DNA of 64,000 nt from Sphingobacteriales bacterium (GTDB lineage Bacteria > Bacteroidota > Bacteroidia > Sphingobacteriales > Sphingobacteriaceae). Of this stretch, positions 9,397 to 18,725 are shown one piece after another. The notes under the pieces were generated by a model, which saw only the letters and a list, made by a program, of their open reading frames with translations, was not told where the DNA came from and made no database searches. The DNA lies in contig JANXOD010000008.1 of NCBI GenBank assembly GCA_025353765.1, positions 1 through 64,000 of the forward strand, in the 5' to 3' direction. The position numbers and the translations under genes were made by a program. The first letter of the stretch is position 1. The number at the start of each line of letters is the position of its first letter.

Positions 9397-9605
9397 TAAG
9401 AGATCAAATTAAAAACGGCTAATGTCTTGAAGATGATTTGAAACCAGATATTTTCACAAGTGTTAATATAATTGTTAACTTAAATTCGTTTAGAAGCGGG
9501 ATATAAATATACATGCATTTTGTTCAATAATAATAAGTAACATTCTTCTTACCATAATCTTCATATTTATTTCTTTAATTTACTTTCTGAATTATAAATA
9601 TCAAC

Positions 9606-11639
9606 ATGAAACTACTAAAATTAAAATTACTACCCACTTTATTACTGGCCATACTGTCAGGCTTTACATCAGTTTTTGCTCAACAAGCTCCAACGCCAGT
9701 TGTCACTAATCTGCCTGTCTCCAAGTATGATTACCATGATACATTCAGCCCCGTGTTTTATACCAAAAACGGTAATGAATATCGCTCTGCAGGTGGACAA
9801 CCAGGTATAAAATACTGGCAGAACAGAGCTGATTATCAATTATCGGCTAAATTGAATGATCAAATGAATGAAATTACAGGAACTGAAATACTGACCTACA
9901 CCAATAACAGTCCGGATAAGATGTCGTTTATCTGGATGCAACTAGATCAAAATTTATTTAAAGAAGATTCCAGAGGAACTGCTATTATTCCTACTACAGG
10001 AAGCAGAAACGGTGGTCGGGGACAGAGATTTGATGCTGGTTATAAAATTAAGTCTATAAAAGTTTTATCTAATATCAAAGGGAAAATTACCGAGAAGAAT
10101 GTAGAATACAATATAGATGATACCCGAATGCAAGTTTTTCTTCCAGAGATGGTTAATTCGCAAGGCGGACAATTAAAACTTAAAGTAGAATATTCGTTCA
10201 TTTCTCCAACTTATGGTTCAGACCGTATGGGAATTGTAGATACTAAAAATGGGAAGATATTTTGTGTAGCTCAATGGTATCCACGTATGTGTGTTTATGA
10301 TGATGTATCTGGCTGGAATGCCCTTCCTTATACCGGGCCAAGTGAATTTTATTTAGATTATGGAGATTTTGATATTAATATAACGCTACCAGCTAATCAT
10401 ATTGTAGTTAGTTCGGGAGAATTAGTGAATCCACAGGAAGTGTATACCGCAGAACAGCAAACACGTTGGAAACTCGCAGCACAAAGTGATAAAACGGTCA
10501 TTATTCGTTCGGCAGAAGAGGTGATGGATCCTAAATCAAGACCCGCAGGAAAGCAGGAACTTACCTGGCACTTTAGATTGAAAAATGCCCGCGATGCTTC
10601 ATGGGCATCATCTGCTTCGTTTATTGTTGACGCTGCAAAAATGAATTTGGCCAGTGGAAAAAAGTCTATAGCTATTTCGGCTTACCCAATGGAAAGTAAT
10701 GGAGCTGATGCCTGGAGTCGCTCCACAGAATATGCTAAAGCATCTATTGAGTATAACTCTAAAAAATGGTTTGAATATCCATATCCTGCTGCTACCAATG
10801 TGGCTTCAAATGTAGGTGGGATGGAATATCCCGGTATTGTTTTTTGTGGATATAAAGATAAGAAGGATAATTTATGGGGAGTTACAGATCATGAATTTGG
10901 CCATACCTGGTTTCCTATGATTGTTGGATCTAATGAGCGTTTATATGCCTGGATGGATGAAGGATTTAATACATTCATAAATACCTTAACTACGGATGAT
11001 TTTAATAAAGGGGAATATCGTGAGAAAAAAAGAGATACGCATTTAATGGGCAAGGCGGTTACCAACCCTAATTTAGAACCTATCATGAGTAGTCCAGATA
11101 ATATGAGGGAATTTAATATTGGATTTCTAGCTTATTATAAACCCGGCATGGGATTAACTTTATTACGTGAGCAGATATTAGGCCCTGAAAAATTCGACAG
11201 AGCTTTTAAAACCTATATTGATCGTTGGGCATATAAACATCCTACACCAGATGATTTCTTCCGCACCATTGAAAATGTATCAGGCGAAAATTTAAGTTGG
11301 TTTTGGAGAGAATGGTTTTTTAATAACTGGAAATTGGATCAGGCTGTGAATAATGTAAAATATGTGAAAGATGATCCTACAAAAGGAGCGCTTATCACTA
11401 TTGATAATCTCGAAAAAATGGCCATGCCTGTTATCTTAGAAATAAAGACCAAAAGTGGAAAAACTAGTCGTATAAAATTACCTGTTGAAATATGGGTACG
11501 AAACACCAGTTGGACTTTCCTATATCCATCCACAGAAGAAATTGAATCTGTAACATCAGACCCGGATAAAGTTTTACCGGATTATAATTCTGATAATGAT
11601 GTTTGGAAGGCTCCTGCTGCTCCAGCACCATCAAAATAG
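9606..11639 (+). CDS. Secreted M1 family zinc aminopeptidase
   Basis: A 677-aa metallopeptidase with a signal peptide ending SVFAQQ. The zinc site HEFGH (429-433) is followed 18 residues later by the third ligand Glu452 in [21 protein letters not shown] is the M1 'GxMEN'-like substrate-binding strand, here [23 protein letters not shown] carries the conserved Tyr region. The enzyme would trim N-terminal residues from peptides in the periplasm or outside. It is divergent from the D-aminoacylase gene, with a 209-base gap, and is followed by a clear terminator. Confidence 0.9.
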   Translation: MKLLKLKLLPTLLLAILSGFTSVFAQQAPTPVVTNLPVSKYDYHDTFSPVFYTKNGNEYRSAGGQPGIKYWQNRADYQLSAKLNDQMNEITGTEILTYTNNSPDKMSFIWMQLDQNLFKEDSRGTAIIPTTGSRNGGRGQRFDAGYKIKSIKVLSNIKGKITEKNVEYNIDDTRMQVFLPEMVNSQGGQLKLKVEYSFISPTYGSDRMGIVDTKNGKIFCVAQWYPRMCVYDDVSGWNALPYTGPSEFYLDYGDFDINITLPANHIVVSSGELVNPQEVYTAEQQTRWKLAAQSDKTVIIRSAEEVMDPKSRPAGKQELTWHFRLKNARDASWASSASFIVDAAKMNLASGKKSIAISAYPMESNGADAWSRSTEYAKASIEYNSKKWFEYPYPAATNVASNVGGMEYPGIVFCGYKDKKDNLWGVTDHEFGHTWFPMIVGSNERLYAWMDEGFNTFINTLTTDDFNKGEYREKKRDTHLMGKAVTNPNLEPIMSSPDNMREFNIGFLAYYKPGMGLTLLREQILGPEKFDRAFKTYIDRWAYKHPTPDDFFRTIENVSGENLSWFWREWFFNNWKLDQAVNNVKYVKDDPTKGALITIDNLEKMAMPVILEIKTKSGKTSRIKLPVEIWVRNTSWTFLYPSTEEIESVTSDPDKVLPDYNSDNDVWKAPAAPAPSK

Positions 11640-11654
11640 AAAGGTAGATAAATC

Positions 11655-11690
11655 AAAAGCCGGCCTTAGAAGCCGGCTTTTTTGTTTTTA
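11655..11690 (+). terminator. Intrinsic terminator of the M1 peptidase gene
   Basis: AAAAGCCGGC (11655-11664) and GCCGGCTTTT (11672-11681) form a 10-bp stem with a 7-base loop, followed by TTTGTTTTT. Confidence 0.92.
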
Positions 11691-11978
11691 TTTTATTACT
11701 TCCAAACCTATTACCTATTTCTAATAGGAGGAGCTCGTTGTTTGAGAATAATCAGTTATCCACACAGTTCACAAAAAGACATTATCAGAAGGCTAACTTG
11801 CATCAAGAGATTACAGAAAGAAGTTTAGAAACAAAACAGAAAGCTGAGGATGGTTACGAGCTGGCAGAAAGGCAGCGGGGCTACAGGACTATACATTCGT
11901 TTTCCAGGTTATAAAACTGTAATTAAACTTTAGGTAAATTGCTTGCTGTAATTAGTTTTTCCTTTCGGAAAAAATTTC
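11691..11978. other. Gene-free stretch before rplU
   Basis: About 290 bases with stops in every frame and no recognisable RNA or protein gene. Nothing is seen in it beyond the rplU promoter at its end. Confidence 0.5.
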
Positions 11979-11986
11979 TATATTTG
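11979..11986 (+). promoter_or_regulatory. -7 box (TATATTTG) of the rplU-rpmA operon
   Basis: TATATTTGC matches the Bacteroidota TAnnTTTG consensus and lies 32 bases before the rplU ATG. The -33 TTG is not obvious. Confidence 0.6.
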
Positions 11987-12018
11987 CACCTCATTTAAAA
12001 TAAACAAAATAACTAATA

Positions 12019-12330
12019 ATGTACGCAATAGTAAATATAGCCGGACAGCAATTTAAAGTTGCTAAAGACCAGCATCTTTTTGTACACCGTTTACAGGGAG
12101 ATGAAGGCGCTAGTATTGAATTTGACAAGGTATTATTGGCAGAAGATGGTGGTAAGTTCAAAGTGGGTTCAGATGCTTTGAAAGGTGCTAAAGTTTCAGC
12201 TAAGATCGTGTCTCATTTAAAAGGTGACAAAGTGATCGTTTTCAAAAAGAAACGTCGTAAAGGTTACAAAAAGAAAAATGGTCACCGCCAGCAATTCACC
12301 AAAATCCAGATCACTGGTATCACCTTATAA
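12019..12330 (+). CDS. rplU: 50S ribosomal protein L21
   Basis: A 103-aa protein with the L21 pattern: [18 protein letters not shown] at the start, the basic [18 protein letters not shown] loop, then FTKIQITGI at the end. It binds 23S rRNA. It is the first gene of the conserved rplU-rpmA pair, 51 bases before rpmA. Confidence 0.97.
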   Translation: MYAIVNIAGQQFKVAKDQHLFVHRLQGDEGASIEFDKVLLAEDGGKFKVGSDALKGAKVSAKIVSHLKGDKVIVFKKKRRKGYKKKNGHRQQFTKIQITGITL

Positions 12331-12381
12331 TTAAAGATTTTAACATCTGAATTGAGTTTCAATTCATAAACAAAATATAAC

Positions 12382-12837
12382 ATGGCACATAAAAAAGGAG
12401 CCGGTAGTTCCAGAAACGGTCGCGAATCGCATAGCAAGCGTTTGGGTATTAAAATTTTCGGTGGTCAGGCTGCATTAGCAGGTAATATCATCGTTCGTCA
12501 ACGTGGTACAAAACACCACCCGGATAAAAATGTAGGAATTGGAAGAGATCATACTCTGTTTGCTTTGGTAGATGGTAATGTGGTTTTCAAGAAAAAACGT
12601 GATGATAAATCATACGTTTCTATTATTCCGATTGAGGATCAGATCATTATTATGCCTGTAGCAGAGAAAAAAGCTGCTGCTTCAAAAGCAAAAACTGAAC
12701 CTGTAGCCAAAAAAGTTGCTGCTGTAAAAAAGGAGGTGGTTAAAGCTGAAAAAACTCCTGCTAAAAAACCAGCAGTAAAGAAAGCGGCTCCTGCTAAACC
12801 AGCAAAAGAAGCTCCGGCATCTTCGGAAGAAGCATAG
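12382..12837 (+). CDS. rpmA: 50S ribosomal protein L27 with a long Ala/Lys/Pro-rich tail
   Basis: Residues 1 to about 88 are a normal L27 ([40 protein letters not shown]). The N-terminus is directly MAHKKG, with no cleavable Firmicutes-type presequence. The protein then runs on to 151 aa with a tail made almost only of Ala, Lys, Pro, Val and Glu ([19 protein letters not shown]). L27 is usually about 85-95 aa, so the tail is roughly 60 residues of added basic low-complexity sequence, probably rRNA-binding or disordered. A terminator follows directly. Confidence 0.95.
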   Translation: MAHKKGAGSSRNGRESHSKRLGIKIFGGQAALAGNIIVRQRGTKHHPDKNVGIGRDHTLFALVDGNVVFKKKRDDKSYVSIIPIEDQIIIMPVAEKKAAASKAKTEPVAKKVAAVKKEVVKAEKTPAKKPAVKKAAPAKPAKEAPASSEEA

Positions 12838-12853
12838 ATTTAAAAGAGTTTTT

Positions 12854-12887
12854 AAAGCCTTGTTGATTTTTCAGCAAGGCTTTTTTA
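12854..12887 (+). terminator. Intrinsic terminator of rplU-rpmA
   Basis: AAAGCCTTGTTGA (12854-12866) pairs with TCAGCAAGGCTTT (12871-12883) across a 4-base loop, with one G-T pair, and is followed by a T tract. Confidence 0.9.
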
Positions 12888-12923
12888 ATGCAAAAGATTT
12901 TGGTTGCTGAGGACGCCAACCAA

Positions 12924-12973
12924 GGTAAAGAAATTTGTGTATGGTGTGAGGAATCAATCCCGGTAAAGAAATT
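12924..12973. repeat. Short direct repeat in the gap between rpmA and the prenyl synthase gene
   Basis: GGTAAAGAAATT occurs at 12924-12935 and 12962-12973, 38 bases apart. Between convergent genes this could be part of a dispersed intergenic repeat. Inverted segments GGTTG/CAACC (12902-12921) lie beside it. No coding potential is seen. Confidence 0.35.
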
Positions 12974-13000
12974 CCTGTGCAGTGCCCCACCGCACAGCAT

Positions 13001-13993
13001 TTAGCTTTCTCTAACCAGCAATTGTTTTGCAAAACTTTGCAGGCTTTCTTTTTTGGATGTTTCTACAGATACCTGGTCTAAAGCATGAAGTGCTTTTTTA
13101 GCAAAGCCAGTCATCTCTAATTCGGCAAGTTTACGGACTTCTAAACTATCGTAAATTGCAGTTACGGCATCTATTTTTTCGATGGAATGTTGATCATGGT
13201 TACTAATCCAAGCATTCAGGCTGGAAGCCATCGCATCTTTCGCCAATTCCTGGGCTTTAATGAGCATGAAGGTTTTTTTGTTGGATAGAATATCTCCTCC
13301 AACTTGCTTTCCAAATTTTTTTGGATCACCATATATGTCTAAAATGTCATCCTTAAGCTGGAAGGCAATACCTAAATTTACTCCGAATTCATGCAATAGA
13401 TCCCCATCAGCTTCATTACTTCCACCTATTAAAGCGCCAATTTCTAATGCTCCACCCAATAATACAGCAGTTTTAAGGCGTATCATATTAATATATTCGG
13501 ATATCTCTACATGGTTGATATTTTCAAAGTTCATATCAATTTGCTGGCCTTCGCAAACGCCTATTGCTGTTTTGTTAAAAATGTTGAGTACTTGTTTTAG
13601 TATTTCAGGCTCAACCTGCATGATCAGTTTATATGCTTCAACAAGCATGGCATCACCCGAAAGTATTCCTGCATTTCTATTCCATTTTTCATGAACCGTA
13701 GGTTTATTCCTGCGCAGTGGTGCATTATCCATAATGTCATCATGCATCAATGTGAAATTGTGAAAAACTTCAATAGCCAGAGCGGGATTAATCGCTTTGC
13801 GTATATCATCACTGAAAATATTACAAGCCATGAGGAGGAGTACAGGTCGTATACGTTTTCCTCCAAGGCCCATCAGGTAATTTATGGGTTCATAAAGTTC
13901 TTTTGGATGACCAGTATATTGCTTTTCGACAATTGTTTGACGAATAATTTGTTGAAGTTCAGTAAGGGAACGCATACTATTCATGTAATGCAA
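13001..13993 (-). CDS. Polyprenyl diphosphate synthase (IspA/IspB family)
   Basis: Trans-isoprenyl diphosphate synthase of 330 aa that condenses isopentenyl diphosphate with allylic diphosphates. Both aspartate-rich Mg-binding motifs are present: LMHDDIMDNAPLRR (first, DDxxD) and QLKDDILDIYGD (second). GGKRIRPVLLLMACN is the conserved IPP-binding region. Chain length cannot be judged firmly; farnesyl or geranylgeranyl type fits the length. Starts at M1, M4 or M7 are all possible (MHYMNSMRSL). It lies just after rnr (28-base gap) on the same strand. Confidence 0.9.
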   Translation of the reverse strand: MHYMNSMRSLTELQQIIRQTIVEKQYTGHPKELYEPINYLMGLGGKRIRPVLLLMACNIFSDDIRKAINPALAIEVFHNFTLMHDDIMDNAPLRRNKPTVHEKWNRNAGILSGDAMLVEAYKLIMQVEPEILKQVLNIFNKTAIGVCEGQQIDMNFENINHVEISEYINMIRLKTAVLLGGALEIGALIGGSNEADGDLLHEFGVNLGIAFQLKDDILDIYGDPKKFGKQVGGDILSNKKTFMLIKAQELAKDAMASSLNAWISNHDQHSIEKIDAVTAIYDSLEVRKLAELEMTGFAKKALHALDQVSVETSKKESLQSFAKQLLVRES

Positions 13994-14021
13994 AGGTATA
14001 ACTTATAGGGATGGAGGTAAA

Positions 14022-16151
14022 TTATTGTACTAACGAGAAATCTATCTGGCGTTTATTTAAATCTACTTTTTTTACCAGTATTTTAACTTCATCGCCTAAT
14101 TGGTATTTCTTTTTCTTACGCTGCCCAATGATGCAGTAATTTTTTTCATCCAGCACGTAAAAATCATCGTTTATGTCACGTAAGCGAACCATGCCTTCAC
14201 ATTTATTCTCAATAATCTCCACATACATTCCCCATTCGGTGAGGCCTGAAATGAGGCCGGTGTATTGTTCTCCAACATTATCTTCCAGGTATTCTGCCTG
14301 TTTATACTTTATAGAAGCACGTTCTGCATCAGCAGCTTTTTTCTCCATTTGGGATGAATGAAGACACATTTTTTCATAGGTTTCTTCATCTACAGATTTC
14401 CCGCCTTCCTGGTAATATTCCAGTAAACGGTGAGCCATTACATCCGGATAACGGCGAATAGGAGAGGTAAAATGAGTATAAAAATCAAAAGCTAAACCGT
14501 AATGGCTATGTTTTTTGGTGGTGTAAATGGCTTTAGCCATAGAACGAATAGCAAGCTGAGTTAACACGTTCTGCTCTTTTTTGCCTTCCACATCAAACAT
14601 TAAATCATTTAGGGAGCGAGCGGTTTCTCTCCCCGAACTAGTATCAATTTTATATCCGAATTTTAATGCAAACTGGGCAAAGTTTAAAATAGCATCTTCT
14701 TTTGGCAAATCATGAGAACGGTAAACAAAGGTGAATTTTTGTTTGCCTTTTCCTTTTTTAGCAATGAATTCGGCCACTTTTTTATTTGCCAAAAGCATAT
14801 AATCTTCAATTAGCTTATGGGCGTCTTTACGTTCTTTTATATAAACTCCTAAAGGTTTTCCATTTTCATCCAGCTTAAACTTAACTTCCGTGCTTTCAAA
14901 GCTTATGGCTCCATGTTTAAACTTGCGTTCTCTAAGAATATAAGCCAGCTCATTTAATTTTAGAAGCTCTTCACTGTATCCCCCTGTTTTATTTTCCAGA
15001 ATTGTTTGCGCATCTTCATAGCTAAACCGTTTATCTGAATGGATAATTGTTTTACCAAACCATTGAGTAATTACGTTGGCTTCTTTGTCTAATTCAAAAA
15101 CTGCTGCAAAGCATAATTTATCTTCATGTGGGCGCAAAGAGCACACCCCATTTGACAATCTTTCAGGTAGCATAGGAATCACGCGGTCAACCAAATAAAC
15201 GGATGTGCCGCGTTCAAATGCTTCTTTATCTAAAGCGGAATTAGGTTTTACATAGTGAGATACATCTGCAATATGAACTCCAACTTCCACATTTCCATTT
15301 TCTAGTTTCTTAAATGAAATGGCGTCATCAAAATCCTTCGCATCAGCAGGATCAATAGTGAAAGTGAGTACGTTTCTAAAATCACGGCGTTTAGCAATTT
15401 CTTCGGCAGAAATTATATCAGAAATGGCATTTGCTTCTTTTTCAACTTGATCAGGGAAAGCTAATGGAAAGCCATAATCTGCAAGTATGGCATTCATCTC
15501 GGCGTTGTTATCTCCTTGTTTACCTAATACTTGCTTTATTTTACCAATGGGGTTTTTTGCCTCTTCCGGCCAGTCTACAATTTGGGCAATTGCTTTTTCC
15601 TCGTTTTTAGCTCCGTTTATATCAGCAAGCGGAATGAAAATATCATGCAGCATTTTGCGATCATCGGGTACAAAAAAGGCAAATTTTTCAGAGAATTTTA
15701 CAATCCCGGTAAACTCCATTTTTGCACGTTTTATGATCTCTACAACTTCACCATCTTTCTTTCGGCCTTTGCTTTTGGCGTATACGTAAGCTTTAACTAT
15801 ATCTCCATGTAAGGCGTTCCGTAATTTTTTCGGAGCGATAAAAATATCTTCTTCAAACTCATCTTCGCTAACAATAAAAGCCGAACCATCGGCAGTCATA
15901 TCTACCTTACCTGTTACATAGGTTTTAAGCTGTTTTAATATAAATTTTCCTTTTTCAGGCTCTTGTAATACTCCTTTTCTGGTTTCTTCCTTTAATACCA
16001 GAAGAATCAATTCACGGGTTTCGTAATCCTGGATATTTAACTCGGCGGCTACTTGTTTATAATTGAGAGATTTATTCCCTGCCTTTTCAAAAACATCTGA
16101 AATGAGTTTTGTAAGAACAAGATCAAAATTATTAGAATTCTTTTTTGACAT
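14022..16151 (-). CDS. rnr: Ribonuclease R
   Basis: Processive 3'-5' exoribonuclease of the RNase II/R family, 709 aa. In order it has an N-terminal winged-helix-like part (1-70), cold-shock domains (about 80-240), the RNB catalytic domain with TIDPADAKDFDDAISF (Asp cluster binding Mg) and HYGLAFDFYTHFTSPIRRYPD, and a C-terminal S1 domain (YTGLISGLTEWGMYVEI). It degrades structured RNA and takes part in RNA quality control. The lysine-rich tail of E. coli RNase R is absent. Confidence 0.95.
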   Translation of the reverse strand: MSKKNSNNFDLVLTKLISDVFEKAGNKSLNYKQVAAELNIQDYETRELILLVLKEETRKGVLQEPEKGKFILKQLKTYVTGKVDMTADGSAFIVSEDEFEEDIFIAPKKLRNALHGDIVKAYVYAKSKGRKKDGEVVEIIKRAKMEFTGIVKFSEKFAFFVPDDRKMLHDIFIPLADINGAKNEEKAIAQIVDWPEEAKNPIGKIKQVLGKQGDNNAEMNAILADYGFPLAFPDQVEKEANAISDIISAEEIAKRRDFRNVLTFTIDPADAKDFDDAISFKKLENGNVEVGVHIADVSHYVKPNSALDKEAFERGTSVYLVDRVIPMLPERLSNGVCSLRPHEDKLCFAAVFELDKEANVITQWFGKTIIHSDKRFSYEDAQTILENKTGGYSEELLKLNELAYILRERKFKHGAISFESTEVKFKLDENGKPLGVYIKERKDAHKLIEDYMLLANKKVAEFIAKKGKGKQKFTFVYRSHDLPKEDAILNFAQFALKFGYKIDTSSGRETARSLNDLMFDVEGKKEQNVLTQLAIRSMAKAIYTTKKHSHYGLAFDFYTHFTSPIRRYPDVMAHRLLEYYQEGGKSVDEETYEKMCLHSSQMEKKAADAERASIKYKQAEYLEDNVGEQYTGLISGLTEWGMYVEIIENKCEGMVRLRDINDDFYVLDEKNYCIIGQRKKKKYQLGDEVKILVKKVDLNKRQIDFSLVQ

Positions 16152-16219
16152 GCAATAACTGTTTTTTTCTAAGATAGGATATTCATAATTAATGCGTCAG
16201 GTTTTATAAAGAATTAATG

Positions 16220-17953
16220 CTATGATAACAATATTGCTCCTTTTGGGATTGCATTTATTAATTTTTGAGTATACTCCTGTTTCGGATTATTATAGATATC
16301 TTCAGAATCACCTACTTCTATTATTTTCCCTTTATTCATAACGATTATGCGATCTGAAATATGTTTTATTACGGCTAAGTCGTGCGAAATAAAGATATAG
16401 GTTAAACCTAATTCCTGCTGAAGTTCTCTTAATAAATTTAATATCTGAGCTTGTACAGAAACATCTAAAGCAGATACCGATTCATCACAAATAATAAATT
16501 CGGGTTGTAATGCTAAAGCCCTGGCAATAGAAACGCGTTGTTTTTGACCGCCGGAAAATTCATGTGGATAGCGGTTAAAATGTTCTGGTTTTAAGTTAAC
16601 GCGTTCCAGTAAAGATATTACACGCTCTTTACATTGTTTATAAGTAGCGTAAATGCCATGAACCAGCATCGGCTCAATGATCGATTGTCCAACTGTTAAG
16701 CGAGGGTTTAGCGATGAAGAAGGATCCTGAAATATAATTTGAATATTCTTGCGATATATTCTCATTTCATTTTCGGAAAATTTTGTAATATCAGTTCCTT
16801 TAAATATTATCTTTCCGGCAGTAAGTTCCACTAATTTTAAAATACTTCTCCCTAAAGTAGTTTTTCCACAACCCGATTCTCCGACTAAACCCAATGTTTC
16901 ACCCGGAAATACCTCAAAACTAACATCATTTACAGCTTTAACAAATTTAGTAGCTGCACTAAACAATCCTGTTTTAATGGGATGCCAGGTTTTTAAATTC
17001 TTAACCTTAAGAATGGGCTTCTGCGAATATATTTTTTCTTTACGATCAGCCAATTCATTGTAATTGAATTTTAAGCTGTTTATTAAATGAGATATCGTTT
17101 CATTGGTGCTTTCAATTTTGCCATGCATATTGACCTTTAAAAAATCAGCAATAACAGGCAATTTTTTAAGTTTTCTTTCTGGAGATGGGCGGCAAGCTAA
17201 TAATCCTTTTGTATAAGGATGTTGCGGATTAGAAAATAGTTCAGCTACAGATGCTTTTTCAACTATTTTGCCCTTGTACATTACAGCTACCTGATCTGCA
17301 ATTTCACCAATAACTCCAAGATCATGAGATATGAATATTATACTCATATTTCGCTTATTTCTTAGATTCAGTAATACTTGTAAAATTGTTTTTTGTACAG
17401 TTACGTCAAGTGCAGTAGTTGGTTCGTCAGCAATTAAAACCTCAGGATCACATGATAAGGCCATAGCAATCATTACACGTTGCTTTTGCCCCCCAGATAA
17501 TTGATGAGGGTAACAATCGTAAACATTTTTAGGCCGTATTAATTGTACTTCTTTAAAAAGTTCTATAACCTTTTGTTTAGCTGCTGTTTTACCAATACGA
17601 AAATGTTGTCGCATGGCTTCAGTAACCTGGTCACCGCAGGTTAATACGGGATTAAGTGATGTCATCGGTTCCTGGAATACCATAGACATCATATTTCCAC
17701 GATATGCTCGCATTTGCTTCTCCGCCAGGCTTAAAAGGTCAGTGCCTCTAAAATTAATTGAACCACTAATTTTTGCTGCCCGGGTATCCAGTAATCGCAT
17801 AATAGTCAATGCTGTTACAGATTTTCCTGAACCAGATTCACCAACTATACCCAAGATTTCACCTCTGGCTAAATTAAAGGAAACATCTTTAACAGCTTCA
17901 ATCCATTTGTTTTCAGTACGAAAACTTACATGTAAATCGTTAATACTAATCAT
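16220..17953 (-). CDS. Fused ABC transporter ATPase, oligopeptide/dipeptide (OppDF/GsiA/YejF) type
   Basis: A single 577-aa chain with two ATPase halves, equivalent to OppD plus OppF. Half 1 has Walker A GESGSGKS, signature LSGGQKQRVMIAMAL and Walker B VLIADEPTTALD. Half 2 has GESGCGKT, FSGGQKQRVSIARAL and FIICDESVSALD. Both carry the oligopeptide_HPY-like extension (QHPYTKGLLACRP; KQEYTQKLINAIP). No permease or binding-protein gene is adjacent, so the membrane partners must be elsewhere. It starts 4 bases after the exonuclease gene. Confidence 0.9.
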   Translation of the reverse strand: MISINDLHVSFRTENKWIEAVKDVSFNLARGEILGIVGESGSGKSVTALTIMRLLDTRAAKISGSINFRGTDLLSLAEKQMRAYRGNMMSMVFQEPMTSLNPVLTCGDQVTEAMRQHFRIGKTAAKQKVIELFKEVQLIRPKNVYDCYPHQLSGGQKQRVMIAMALSCDPEVLIADEPTTALDVTVQKTILQVLLNLRNKRNMSIIFISHDLGVIGEIADQVAVMYKGKIVEKASVAELFSNPQHPYTKGLLACRPSPERKLKKLPVIADFLKVNMHGKIESTNETISHLINSLKFNYNELADRKEKIYSQKPILKVKNLKTWHPIKTGLFSAATKFVKAVNDVSFEVFPGETLGLVGESGCGKTTLGRSILKLVELTAGKIIFKGTDITKFSENEMRIYRKNIQIIFQDPSSSLNPRLTVGQSIIEPMLVHGIYATYKQCKERVISLLERVNLKPEHFNRYPHEFSGGQKQRVSIARALALQPEFIICDESVSALDVSVQAQILNLLRELQQELGLTYIFISHDLAVIKHISDRIIVMNKGKIIEVGDSEDIYNNPKQEYTQKLINAIPKGAILLS

Positions 17954-17957
17954 TAGC

Positions 17958-18671
17958 TTAGTTTACTAAAAAAATAAAGTCGTCAGCAATTAAAGGCTGG
18001 CATTTAAAACGCAATAATAATTGCGCTGTGGTAATTACGTCTTTTTGACAATATATTTTAATTCTTTCCAAATCTTGTTCCTGCCAATATACACGATGAA
18101 CATCACTCCCGCTAATATCATCTTTAGGAGTTGGAATATTGAAAACTGCTGCCAATAAGTTTAAAGAAGTATAATTTTTATAATCGCCAAATTTCCAAAG
18201 ATCCAATGTGTCTAAATGATTTATTTCCCAGGGTTTTTTGCCTGTTATTTGAAGTTGTTTTGGTATTTCAAGACAATTAATAAGCATTCTCCGACATAAA
18301 TAAGGGAAGTCAAATTCTTTGCCATTATGAGCACATAAAATTAAAGTATCAGGCTGCTTTTTAAGCATGGCAATAAAATCTTGTAATAAAGTTGTCTCAT
18401 CATCACCATAAAAAGATTTTATACGCAAACCTGCTTGATCTTGTTGCTGATTAAACATGCCTATAGAAATGCATATTATTTTTCCAAATTCTGCCCATAT
18501 TCCAGCACGCGAATAATACTCTTCAGCACTTTCGCCATCACGACGTTGATATTGTGTTTTCTGCTCCCATAATGCGCTAAAGTGTTCTGGAACCTGATCA
18601 AAGGAAGGATATTGCGGAACTGTTTCAATATCAAGTACTAAGATCTGTTGCAGATTGATATTTTCTATCAT
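17958..18671 (-). CDS. Predicted 3'-5' exonuclease, PolB-like RNase H fold
   Basis: A 237-aa DnaQ-like nuclease. Exo motifs are visible: VLDIETVPQYPSFDQVP (Asp/Glu of ExoI), LILCAHNGKEFDFPYLCRRM (Asp of ExoII) and IYCQKDVITTAQLLLRFK (Asp of ExoIII). The family is often annotated 'predicted 3'-5' exonuclease related to the exonuclease domain of PolB'. It would act in DNA repair or nucleic-acid turnover. It overlaps no other gene and is translated with the ABC ATPase gene that follows. Confidence 0.85.
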   Translation of the reverse strand: MIENINLQQILVLDIETVPQYPSFDQVPEHFSALWEQKTQYQRRDGESAEEYYSRAGIWAEFGKIICISIGMFNQQQDQAGLRIKSFYGDDETTLLQDFIAMLKKQPDTLILCAHNGKEFDFPYLCRRMLINCLEIPKQLQITGKKPWEINHLDTLDLWKFGDYKNYTSLNLLAAVFNIPTPKDDISGSDVHRVYWQEQDLERIKIYCQKDVITTAQLLLRFKCQPLIADDFIFLVN

Positions 18672-18725
18672 AAGGTAAATTTAATAAAAGAGTTTCTTAT
18701 TTTTAAAAAGGTAAAATTCGTGCTT

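Noticed and set aside
12794-13000. Leftward open frame between rpmA and the prenyl synthase gene
   Set aside because: It runs through the rpmA terminator and the 3' end of rpmA in the opposite direction; no support.
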